From JBCCMB01 sp039026555 (GTDB lineage: Bacteria > Pseudomonadota > Alphaproteobacteria > Caulobacterales > Hyphomonadaceae), in assembly GCA_039026555.1 (NCBI GenBank), contig JBCCMB010000024.1:1-26371 (forward strand): a stretch of 26,371 nt of DNA, given 5' to 3'. Positions 7,332-14,208 of this stretch are shown here, piece after piece. The translations under genes were made by a program, and so were the position numbers. Position 1 is the stretch's first letter, and every line of letters begins with the position of its first letter. Under the pieces are notes generated by a model. It searched no databases, was not told where the DNA came from, and saw only the letters and a program-made list of their open reading frames with translations.

Positions 7332-8891
7332 GTGCAGAGCTTTTCCACTCTTGGCGACGTTGCGGACCAAAATGCGGAGCGGTTCAAAGACCGCATTGCG
7401 TTTCACGATGATGATCGGTCCGTAACCTTCGAAACCGTAGCGCAGCGTGCGCGGGCGTTGAGAAACGGTCTGCACGGACTTGGCTTGAAGACGGGCGACC
7501 GCGTCGCGTTTCTGTCGAAGAACCGGATCGAATGTCTTGAGATTTATCTCGCCGCCGCGCTGGGCGTGATCATCGTACCAATCAATTGGCGACTGACGGC
7601 GGATGAGATCGCCTTTATTTTGAGCGATTGTACGCCAACCGTCTTCATCGCAGAGGACGCCTTCCTTGAAACCGCGGCTGAGACCGCAGCCGCGCAGGCG
7701 ACGATTAAGCATTGTTTCATCATTGGCGAGGCCTCGCACGCGGGTTGGCGCAATTACGAAACACTGATCGACGATCATCTTACCGACGACAAAGACGCCG
7801 CGACGGCGGAAAGTTCGGATCCGGCGTGCATCGTCTACACCAGCGGCACGACCGGGCGACCCAAAGGCGCCGTGCTGACGCATCACGCTTTGCTGTCGAG
7901 CGCGGATCGGATCGCCTATGACATGCTAAAGCTTCACGCCGGCGACCGCACGCTGGTGGTCATGCCCTTATTCCATGTTGGCGGCATGTGGTATCATGGG
8001 TTTCCCAATTTCATGGTCGGGGCGGAGATCACCATCCAATCCGTCTTCCGGCCAGACGCCGTGCTCGCCGCGATCGCGGATAAACAAATCACCAACACAC
8101 ATCTCGCCCCCACAATGGTGTCTGACATTTTGGATCGCGAGCGGACGCCGGACGCCGCCGCATCTTTGGAGCGGATTTTGTACGCCGCCTCCCCCATGCC
8201 CGTGACCACTCTGAAAAAGGCGATGGCGCAATTCCCAACCACGGAATTTGTTCAAAGCTACGGGTCCACGGAAGGCGGGCCGATCTGCCGCCTAAGCCAT
8301 GACGATCATTTGCACGCGATCGCCGAGCGCGAAGAAATACTGCGCTCGTGCGGCAAGCCCTTTAAAGGCGTTGAACTTAAATTGGCCGCAACTGACGGAT
8401 CCGACGCGGCGCCGGGAGAGATCGGCGAAATCCTCATCCGCTCGTCGAGCACGACACTGGCGTATTGGGGTAACGCCAGCGCGACGAAAGACACCATTGC
8501 GGATGGATGGGTCGCTACGGGAGACCTCGGCCGCCTGGACGAAGAAGGTTTTGTCTATATCGCCGACCGTAAGAAAGACATGATCATCTCCGGCGGCGAG
8601 AACGTGTATCCGATAGAGGTTGAAAACGTGCTCTATGAAGTGCCGGGCGTCGAGGATGTCGCGGTCATCGGCGTGCCGGACGATAGATGGGTGGAGCGTG
8701 TCGTAGCGTGCGTCATCCCATCGGACGGCGCAGCGCCGAGCGAAGACTTCATTATCGCGGAATCCAAAAAACGTTTATCTGGCTATAAATGCCCGAAGGA
8801 AGTGCGGTTCCTGACGGACTTCCCCAAAAACGCAGCTGGCAAAATCCTGAAACGTCGTCTTGTCGAAGACTATCCATTCGACCTCACTTAG
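7332..8891 (+). CDS. Acyl-CoA synthetase (long-chain fatty-acid/aromatic acid--CoA ligase family)
   Basis: ANL-family acyl-CoA ligase that activates a carboxylic acid with ATP and CoA. It shows CIVYTSGTTGRPKGAVLTH (adenylate loop), MPLFHVGGMWYHGFP, VQSYGSTEGGPICRLS, WVATGDLGRLDEEGFVYIADR, KDMIISGGENVYPIEVENVL and the catalytic lysine in NAAGKILKRRLVE. The frame allows an ATG at 7302 or 7323, but AAGGAG at 7317-7322 directly abuts the second ATG and stands nine bases before an in-frame GTG at 7332, the best-spaced start; this gives about 519 residues. It lies 55 bases after the hydrolase gene and is probably cotranscribed. It converges on oxyR so tightly that the two stop codons overlap. The sequence suits a medium/long-chain or aryl acid; it is clearly different from the MatB-like enzyme upstream. 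Confidence 0.87.
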   Translation: MQSFSTLGDVADQNAERFKDRIAFHDDDRSVTFETVAQRARALRNGLHGLGLKTGDRVAFLSKNRIECLEIYLAAALGVIIVPINWRLTADEIAFILSDCTPTVFIAEDAFLETAAETAAAQATIKHCFIIGEASHAGWRNYETLIDDHLTDDKDAATAESSDPACIVYTSGTTGRPKGAVLTHHALLSSADRIAYDMLKLHAGDRTLVVMPLFHVGGMWYHGFPNFMVGAEITIQSVFRPDAVLAAIADKQITNTHLAPTMVSDILDRERTPDAAASLERILYAASPMPVTTLKKAMAQFPTTEFVQSYGSTEGGPICRLSHDDHLHAIAEREEILRSCGKPFKGVELKLAATDGSDAAPGEIGEILIRSSSTTLAYWGNASATKDTIADGWVATGDLGRLDEEGFVYIADRKKDMIISGGENVYPIEVENVLYEVPGVEDVAVIGVPDDRWVERVVACVIPSDGAAPSEDFIIAESKKRLSGYKCPKEVRFLTDFPKNAAGKILKRRLVEDYPFDLT

Positions 8892-9805
8892 GCGTCGGAC
8901 AAGCCATTGGGGTTGGGTTTCAGCCGGGCGGATTTGACCACGCTTGCAAACCGCATGAATTCTTCGACCAGTGGATTGGATTGTCGCCAAACCAAACCAA
9001 CAGAGCGCGTTGGTGGAGGATCGGGAAAGCGCGAAACCGATACGCCGTTTAGCGTGGTCTCAACCGGCGCCGCCATTTCTGGGATTAACGTCACGCCCAT
9101 GCCTACGCTGACCATGCCGACCAGCGTCGAGAGCGAGCTTCCCTCAATCACATCGCTCGGCGTGGCCGAGTTTGCTTCGCAATACGATAAGGCTTGATCC
9201 CGAAAACAATGTCCTTCTCGCAGCAACAGCACCTGCATGGTCGCCATTTCCGCCGCCGTAGGATGGGGTTCTAGCCGCGATTCCGGCGGCCGGACCAATA
9301 AGAATTCCTCCTCGAACAAAGGGAATTCCTGCAAATTGGGCTCGTCTAGGGGAAGCGCAACCATGGCCAGATCCAGATCGCCCGAATGTAGATCTTCCAC
9401 CAATTCGGACGTGATCGCCTCGCGCGGACGCAATTTGGCGTGCGGAAACCGCCCTTTCATCACGCTGATCACGCTCGGCAGCACATAAGGCGCGATGGTC
9501 GGTATGAAGCCGATATTAAGCTCGGAAAAGAAGACGTCCTTCTCCGCCCGCACCAGATCGCTGAGCTCACTAATCTCCGTCAGGATCAACCGGGTCCGTC
9601 GCGCGAATTTTTCGCCAAGCGCCGTTAAATGAACTTTTCGCGTCGACCGTTCGACCAGCGGCGCGCCCGTAAGCGCTTCTAATTCTTTGATCTGAGTTGA
9701 GAGGGCGGGTTGCGTCACGCCGCATTCGCTAGCGGCGCGGCCGAAATGCCCGTATTGCGCGAGCGCATCAAAATAGCGCAGGTGTTTTAGGGTAACGCTT
9801 TTCAT
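8888..9805 (-). CDS. oxyR: OxyR, LysR-type peroxide-sensing regulator
   Basis: LysR-type activator of 305 residues. The N-terminal winged helix-turn-helix is KHLRYFDALAQYGHFGRAASECGVTQPALSTQIKELEA. The regulatory domain contains the diagnostic peroxide-sensing pair, C200 and C209, in LLREGHCFRDQALSYC, which matches the OxyR pattern GHC-RDQA-x-x-C and separates it from generic LysR regulators. Hydrogen peroxide oxidises these cysteines to a disulphide that activates target genes. It is transcribed divergently from katG across a 156-base gap, the standard oxyR-katG arrangement. Its 3' end overlaps the last bases of the upstream acyl-CoA ligase gene on the other strand, so no terminator separates the two. 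Confidence 0.95.
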   Translation of the reverse strand: MKSVTLKHLRYFDALAQYGHFGRAASECGVTQPALSTQIKELEALTGAPLVERSTRKVHLTALGEKFARRTRLILTEISELSDLVRAEKDVFFSELNIGFIPTIAPYVLPSVISVMKGRFPHAKLRPREAITSELVEDLHSGDLDLAMVALPLDEPNLQEFPLFEEEFLLVRPPESRLEPHPTAAEMATMQVLLLREGHCFRDQALSYCEANSATPSDVIEGSSLSTLVGMVSVGMGVTLIPEMAAPVETTLNGVSVSRFPDPPPTRSVGLVWRQSNPLVEEFMRFASVVKSARLKPNPNGLSDA

Positions 9806-9961
9806 TAGATGAACTTATCGCGGTGAGAAAAAATTACAATTTGTCTTATCACTGTGTCGGCCTATTTTGGGCTTAAACCTTGCTCGCGCCGTCGCGGTTC
9901 CGCGCTTCGCTCGGTTTAGCCGGTAGTATTTTCAACAACCAATTTTCAGGGAGAGTCAAAG
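9806..9961. promoter_or_regulatory. oxyR-katG divergent control region
   Basis: The region carries two copies of CTTATC, at 9814 and 9845, 31 bases apart (about three helical turns), on either side of an AT-rich stretch. OxyR binds as a tetramer to four spaced half-sites in one extended region, so this spacing is compatible with an OxyR site, but I cannot fit the full ATAG-type consensus. AGGGAGAG just before 9962 is the katG ribosome binding site. Confidence 0.4.
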
Positions 9962-12133
9962 ATGACCGACAGCTCGAGTTTGGAAAAATGCCCTGTCATG
10001 CATGGCGGCAATACGGGGACAGGCAACAGCGTCACCAAATGGTGGCCTAAAGCCCTGAATGTGGACATTCTTCACCAGCACGACGCCCGCGTTAATCCGA
10101 TGGACCCGGACTACAACCATCGCGAAGCAGTGAAATCTTTGGACTTCCAAGGCGTTTGGGACGACGTCAAAGCCGTTTTGACCGATAGCAAATCCTGGTG
10201 GCCCGCTGATTGGGGACATTATGGCGGCTTCATGATCCGCCTGACCTGGCACGCGGCAGGCACATACCGCCTAGGCGACGGACGCGGCGGCGCAGGCACG
10301 GGCAATATCCGCTTCGCGCCTTTGAACTCCTGGCCGGACAATGCAAGCCTGGACAAGGCCCGCCGTCTTTTGTGGCCGGTGAAGAAGAAATATGGCAACG
10401 CGCTAAGCTGGGCCGATCTGATCGCCTTGGCCGGCACAGCCGCCTACGACTCCATGGGGTTGAAGGTCTTCGGCTTCGGTTTCGGCCGCGAAGATATTTG
10501 GGGTCCGGAGATCGACATCAATTGGGGCGCGGAGAATGAAATCCTCGCTGCAACCGAAAACCGCGTCGCCGATCTTAACGACGCCAACACAATGGATCAG
10601 CCGCTCGCCGCATCGCATATGGGCTTGATCTATGTGAACCCGGAAGGCGTGAACGGGAGTCCAGACCCCGCGAAAACGGCGCAGTATGTGCGCACAACTT
10701 TTGCGCGTATGGCGATGAATGACGAAGAGACCGCGGCGCTGACCGTTGGCGGCCATACAGTCGGCAAAGCGCATGGCAACGGACCCGGCGACAATATCGG
10801 CCCGGAGCCGCACGCCGCGGAGATCGAAGAAGCCGGTTTCGGCTGGCACAATCCCGGTTCTGAGGGCAAAGCGAACAAGGCCTTCACCTCCGGCATTGAA
10901 GGCGCCTGGACGCCCAACCCGACCCAATGGGATATGGGCTATCTGGAAGTGTTGTTCGGCTATGAGTGGGAGTTGAAGAAATCGCCCGCCGGCGCGTGGC
11001 AGTGGGAACCGATCGACATCCGTGACGAGCACAAATATCCTGATGCGTCCGGTGAACCTATCAAGCACAACCTGATCATGACCGACGCCGACATGGCGAT
11101 GAAGGTCGACCCGATCTATCGCGAGATCTGCGAGAAGTTCGCGGCGGATCCCGACTATTTCGCCGACACCTTCGCCCGGGCATGGTTCAAGCTGACCCAC
11201 CGCGATATGGGACCAATCCAAAACTATATGGGCCCGTTCGTGCCGCAAGAAGAGTTGATCTGGCAGGATCCGATTCCAGCCGGGAATGCGAGCTACAATG
11301 TCGACGCCGTCAAAGCCGACATCGCAGCCAGCGGACTAACCGGCGCGGAAATGATTGCAACCGCTTGGGACAGCGCCCGCACCTATCGCGGATCGGACAA
11401 ACGAGGCGGCGCAAACGGCGCGCGCATTCGCTTGGCCCCGCAAAAGGACTGGCCGGCCAACGAACCGGAGCGTCTCGCGAAAGTGCTCGGCGTTTTGGAG
11501 CCCATCGCATCGACGCATGGCGCATCGATTGCGGACGTCATTGTTCTTGCGGGCAATGTGGGCGTTGAGCAAGCTGTTAAAGCCGGCGGCCAAGATGTGG
11601 CGGTTCCCTTCACGCCAGGTCGCGGCGACGCGTCGGACGCGCAAACGGATGTCGCCTCCTTCCAATATCTCGAGCCGCTCGCGGACGGTTTCCGCAACTG
11701 GCGTCAGGAAGACTACAAGGTCAGCGCCGAGGAAATGCTCCTGGACCGCGCGCAATTGCTCGGATTGACGGCGCAAGAGACGACTGTCCTGCTCGGCGGC
11801 CTGCGAGTCTTGGGCGTCAATCATGGCGGGTCAAAGCACGGCGTCTTCACCGATCGCGAAGGCGCGCTCACGCCAGACTTCTTCACCAATCTGACGGACA
11901 TGTCTTATAGCTGGCATCCGGTTGGTGATGGGTCTTATGAATTGCGGGACCGCGAGACCGGCATGATCAAGTTCACGGCGACAAGCGCGGATTTGGTCTT
12001 CGGCTCGAACTCGATCCTCCGCGCGTTTGCCGAGGTCTACGCACAAGACGACAATGGCGGGAAATTTGTTCGCGATTTCGTTGCGGCTTGGACCAAGGTC
12101 ATGAATGCGGATCGCTTCGACCTGCTAACCTAG
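9962..12133 (+). CDS. katG: Catalase-peroxidase KatG
   Basis: Bifunctional haem enzyme that dismutates hydrogen peroxide and has peroxidase activity; 723 residues, the full fused two-domain length. The distal pocket is R93-W96-H97 in MIRLTWHAAGTYR. The partners of the Trp-Tyr-Met crosslink needed for catalase activity are W96, Y224 (GLIYVNPEG) and M250 (TFARMAMNDEET). The proximal haem ligand is H265 in TVGGHTVGKAHG. The C-terminal non-haem domain is complete (AWDSARTYRGSDKRGGANGARIRLAPQKDW, shown in part as GSDKRGGANGARIRLAP; later FVRDFVAAWTKVMNADRFDL). No secretion signal is seen, so it is cytosolic. Divergent oxyR implies peroxide induction. It is followed by a strong intrinsic terminator at 12155-12192. 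Confidence 0.97.
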   Translation: MTDSSSLEKCPVMHGGNTGTGNSVTKWWPKALNVDILHQHDARVNPMDPDYNHREAVKSLDFQGVWDDVKAVLTDSKSWWPADWGHYGGFMIRLTWHAAGTYRLGDGRGGAGTGNIRFAPLNSWPDNASLDKARRLLWPVKKKYGNALSWADLIALAGTAAYDSMGLKVFGFGFGREDIWGPEIDINWGAENEILAATENRVADLNDANTMDQPLAASHMGLIYVNPEGVNGSPDPAKTAQYVRTTFARMAMNDEETAALTVGGHTVGKAHGNGPGDNIGPEPHAAEIEEAGFGWHNPGSEGKANKAFTSGIEGAWTPNPTQWDMGYLEVLFGYEWELKKSPAGAWQWEPIDIRDEHKYPDASGEPIKHNLIMTDADMAMKVDPIYREICEKFAADPDYFADTFARAWFKLTHRDMGPIQNYMGPFVPQEELIWQDPIPAGNASYNVDAVKADIAASGLTGAEMIATAWDSARTYRGSDKRGGANGARIRLAPQKDWPANEPERLAKVLGVLEPIASTHGASIADVIVLAGNVGVEQAVKAGGQDVAVPFTPGRGDASDAQTDVASFQYLEPLADGFRNWRQEDYKVSAEEMLLDRAQLLGLTAQETTVLLGGLRVLGVNHGGSKHGVFTDREGALTPDFFTNLTDMSYSWHPVGDGSYELRDRETGMIKFTATSADLVFGSNSILRAFAEVYAQDDNGGKFVRDFVAAWTKVMNADRFDLLT

Positions 12134-12154
12134 GCTTTGCGGCCGTCAAATATG

Positions 12155-12192
12155 AAAAAGGCCGGACGATGCTAAATCGCCCGGCCTTTTTT
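12155..12192 (+). terminator. Rho-independent terminator of katG
   Basis: AAAAAGGCCGG pairs with CCGGCCTTTTT, and the stem continues inside as CGAT/ATCG around a short loop with one A/C mismatch; the 3' arm runs into a T tract. It begins 21 bases after the katG stop codon. The A tract on the other side means it could also terminate transcription of the minus-strand GST-family gene, so it is probably bidirectional. Confidence 0.9.
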
Positions 12193-12221
12193 CGTTTTGC
12201 GGGTCCGCCGCCCGACCCCGT

Positions 12222-13274
12222 TTAGAGGTCGCCGCGCACGCCTTCGCGCGATCCCAATCCGAAGAGAAGATCCGGCAAAGCTGGTCGCCGCAACCATTTC
12301 GCGGCTGGTCGCGACCAAGGATGCGTGGGCCACTTTGCGATCATCTGAGATATGCTGGGACGCGCAAACACGCGATCTGCGTACTCGGCGACCGCCGGGC
12401 GTACCGGGTCCGACCGATAGAGCCAACTATATCCGAGGAATTCAAGCCGGAGTAAGCTTGCGCCCCAGAAAACATCCGCCATGGTGAAACGGTCGCCGAA
12501 AACCCATGGGCCGCCGGACGCCTCCAGCGTACCGGCGAATTCTTCAATCAGCTGATCTGTTCGCTTGATCGCCGCGACCATTTTATCTGTGGAGGCGACG
12601 AACGAGCTGCCCGCCAGCTCTTTCTTGATCTTCGCGTCATAGGCGGCGTCTAGGCGCGCATCTTGGCCCTTGACCTTGTCGGCTTCCTCGCGCGCCGCCG
12701 CCGCTTTCCTTTCGTGCTCTGATTTGAACACTTTGCGAAAAATGAGCGAGCGTCCGTCACGGTGCGGATTGGCGCCGTATAACAAGGCGACATGAGGTTT
12801 TTGATCAACTTTATCGAGCTCGGCGAGCACGTCTTGCTCGATATCCTCCGGCAGAAGGTCGTACGAGTCGCGCATACTGCGCGCCAGATAGAGGCAGATC
12901 TCCAATGAGTCGGCGATGACGCGGTTTTCGCGCAGATCGACTAAAGTTGGGACCACAAGCGGATCGAAACCAGATTCCGCAACGGCGGAACCGCCGCTCC
13001 ATCCGGTTGAAAAGGGGCTGGATTCAGCCGCATCGGACGTCAGACGCAATCGGACGTAATCGGCCTTGTAATTCTGATTCTTTCCGGGATCGAGTTCCAA
13101 GGATCGCCATCCCGCGCCGAGCTCATGAAGGGTGGCGCGCACTTTGTGCGAGCAGATCGAAAACCCGAAATGATAGAGCTCCAAATCCGGCGTGTCGGTG
13201 TTGATCAGCTTTATACTCTTCTCCGGCACAACAGTCGTCCGCGCGATCGAAGAGAGGGTTTCAAAATCCGTCAT
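12222..13274 (-). CDS. GST-superfamily protein resembling LinD reductive dehalogenase
   Basis: A 350-residue glutathione S-transferase-fold protein, much longer than ordinary GSTs (about 200-250). The thioredoxin-like N-terminal domain starts near residue 30: LELYHFGFSICSHKVRATL with a Ser-x-Cys pair at the expected thiol site, then DPLVVPTLVDLRENRVIADS with the cis-proline and the acidic-Ser glutathione motif. The helical C-terminal domain contains GGPWVFGDRFTMADVFWGAS. From memory, the blocks NYKADYVRLRL, FDPLVVPTLVD, PHVALLYGANP and the C-terminal ARPS...WPTHPW closely follow LinD of hexachlorocyclohexane-degrading sphingomonads, a glutathione-dependent dechlorinase of chlorohydroquinones. 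Substrate and dechlorinating activity are inference; the cysteine supports a reductive rather than purely conjugating mechanism. It is divergent from the small membrane protein gene. No strong ribosome binding site precedes the ATG. Confidence 0.72.
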   Translation of the reverse strand: MTDFETLSSIARTTVVPEKSIKLINTDTPDLELYHFGFSICSHKVRATLHELGAGWRSLELDPGKNQNYKADYVRLRLTSDAAESSPFSTGWSGGSAVAESGFDPLVVPTLVDLRENRVIADSLEICLYLARSMRDSYDLLPEDIEQDVLAELDKVDQKPHVALLYGANPHRDGRSLIFRKVFKSEHERKAAAAREEADKVKGQDARLDAAYDAKIKKELAGSSFVASTDKMVAAIKRTDQLIEEFAGTLEASGGPWVFGDRFTMADVFWGASLLRLEFLGYSWLYRSDPVRPAVAEYADRVFARPSISQMIAKWPTHPWSRPAAKWLRRPALPDLLFGLGSREGVRGDL

Positions 13275-13294
13275 AATGAACAGGGCCGCCCATG

Positions 13295-13308
13295 AATTGT
13301 GTACAATT
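13295..13308. promoter_or_regulatory. Operator-like dyad upstream of the LinD-like gene
   Basis: AATTGT-gt-ACAATT is a perfect six-base dyad 20 bases upstream of the minus-strand start at 13274. It is well placed to overlap the promoter or 5' leader of the LinD-like gene. No dedicated regulator gene lies next to it, so the binding protein is unknown. Confidence 0.35.
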
Positions 13309-13433
13309 TCTATCCATAAGTACAGTCAGCTATTCTAAGTCAACAAGGTAACACGGATCACTAGCGCTATAGCGCTGCAAGAGCGAATAGGATGGGCGCG
13401 TCATTTGTCACGCCCCACCTCAATTTCGTTGTG

Positions 13434-13460
13434 TTGACATGTCGTAATCAGATACATAAT
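13434..13460 (+). promoter_or_regulatory. Candidate sigma-70 type promoter for the small membrane protein
   Basis: A perfect TTGACA at 13434-13439 is followed after 15 bases by CATAAT (five of six to TATAAT), about 68 bases before the ATG at 13528. The spacing is two short of the ideal 17; ATAATG at 16 bases is an alternative. The surrounding sequence is unusually AT-rich for this window. Confidence 0.4.
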
Positions 13461-13527
13461 GAATATGTTCACTAATTGGCGCACTCAGTCGAAAAGACAT
13501 ATAAAATAGCGTCGGGGAGAGAAGCGT

Positions 13528-13956
13528 ATGACGTCGATCTTGTTGAAGATATCCGCGCTGCTTTGGCTCTTTTGGGGCTTTGTGCATGTCATGGCCGGCG
13601 TTGTGATTATTCCCGGCGGAACAACGGAAGGCATTCAGGGGATCGCCGCCGGCGTAGAGCCCAGCCTTTTAGATATGGATTATCATCCAGCTGTCGGCGC
13701 AATCTTGAACCAACACGCTTGGAACCTGGCATGGGTCGGCGCTGTCACGATGATCGCCGCCATTTTTGTTTGGCGTGCGAACACGTATGGGATTTTTCTC
13801 GCAGCGCTCGTCGCAGGGCTAACCGATATCGGCTATTTTGTATTCATTGACCTAAATGGATACGGGAATTTTTTCCCAGGCACATCTATGACCTACGTAT
13901 GCGCAACTGCAATTGTACTTAGCTTCTACGCGTATTTTCGCCAAAAAAATCAATAG
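13528..13956 (+). CDS. Small four-helix membrane protein of unknown function
   Basis: I do not recognise a specific family. The 142-residue protein has about four hydrophobic helices: LLKISALLWLFWGFVHVMAGVV, NLAWVGAVTMIAAIFVW (part), YGIFLAALVAGLTDIGYFVF (part) and TYVCATAIVLSFYAYF. The loop after helix 1 is glycine-rich (IPGGTTEGIQGIAAG). Charged residues are few, and the C-terminus is basic (RQKNQ), so an inner-membrane location is likely. GGGGAGA precedes the ATG at good spacing, a promoter candidate lies upstream and the codons are ordinary, so it is probably expressed. It stands alone between the LinD-like gene (divergent) and the TonB receptor. The layout resembles small DoxX- or DUF-type membrane proteins, but I cannot assign it to one. 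Confidence 0.75.
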   Translation: MTSILLKISALLWLFWGFVHVMAGVVIIPGGTTEGIQGIAAGVEPSLLDMDYHPAVGAILNQHAWNLAWVGAVTMIAAIFVWRANTYGIFLAALVAGLTDIGYFVFIDLNGYGNFFPGTSMTYVCATAIVLSFYAYFRQKNQ

Positions 13957-14022
13957 ATTTTTCGAATACATGATGTTTGGCAAAAAGGGGACGAAAACAA
14001 CACCCAAACATCTCTAATCACG

Positions 14023-14081
14023 CAATTCTGTATTATATTAATACATAATCTATTTGAATATATATTTCATATACAGAATTG
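14023..14081. repeat. Inverted repeat in the AT-rich leader of the TonB receptor gene
   Basis: CAATTCTGTAT at 14023-14033 and ATACAGAATTG at 14071-14081 are exact reverse complements of 11 bases, separated by 37 very AT-rich bases. It lies 128-186 bases upstream of the receptor start. It could be a two-site operator or a hairpin after the small membrane protein gene; there is no T tract supporting a terminator. Confidence 0.5.
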
Positions 14082-14147
14082 ACCAAGTGTTTAATATTTT
14101 GGGTGAGCGAAGCTGAAGAGATGCAAGACTGCCATCGTTTGGTAGAC

Positions 14148-14164
14148 ATGCTCATATGGAGCAT
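14148..14164. promoter_or_regulatory. Operator-like dyad upstream of the TonB receptor gene
   Basis: ATGCTC-atatg-GAGCAT is a perfect six-base dyad about 45 bases upstream of the GTG start at 14209, inside a likely promoter region (AT-rich, with TATAAA at 14181-14186). Receptor genes of this kind are normally substrate- or iron-regulated. The site does not match the Fur box as I know it, so the regulator is unassigned. Confidence 0.4.
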
Positions 14165-14208
14165 ATACACAAAATAAAAATATAAAGTTCAATTAGGGAG
14201 GGATTATC

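Noticed and set aside
10403..11248. 281-codon antisense frame inside katG
   Set aside because: Shadow of the GC-rich katG codons; katG is unambiguous across the same bases.
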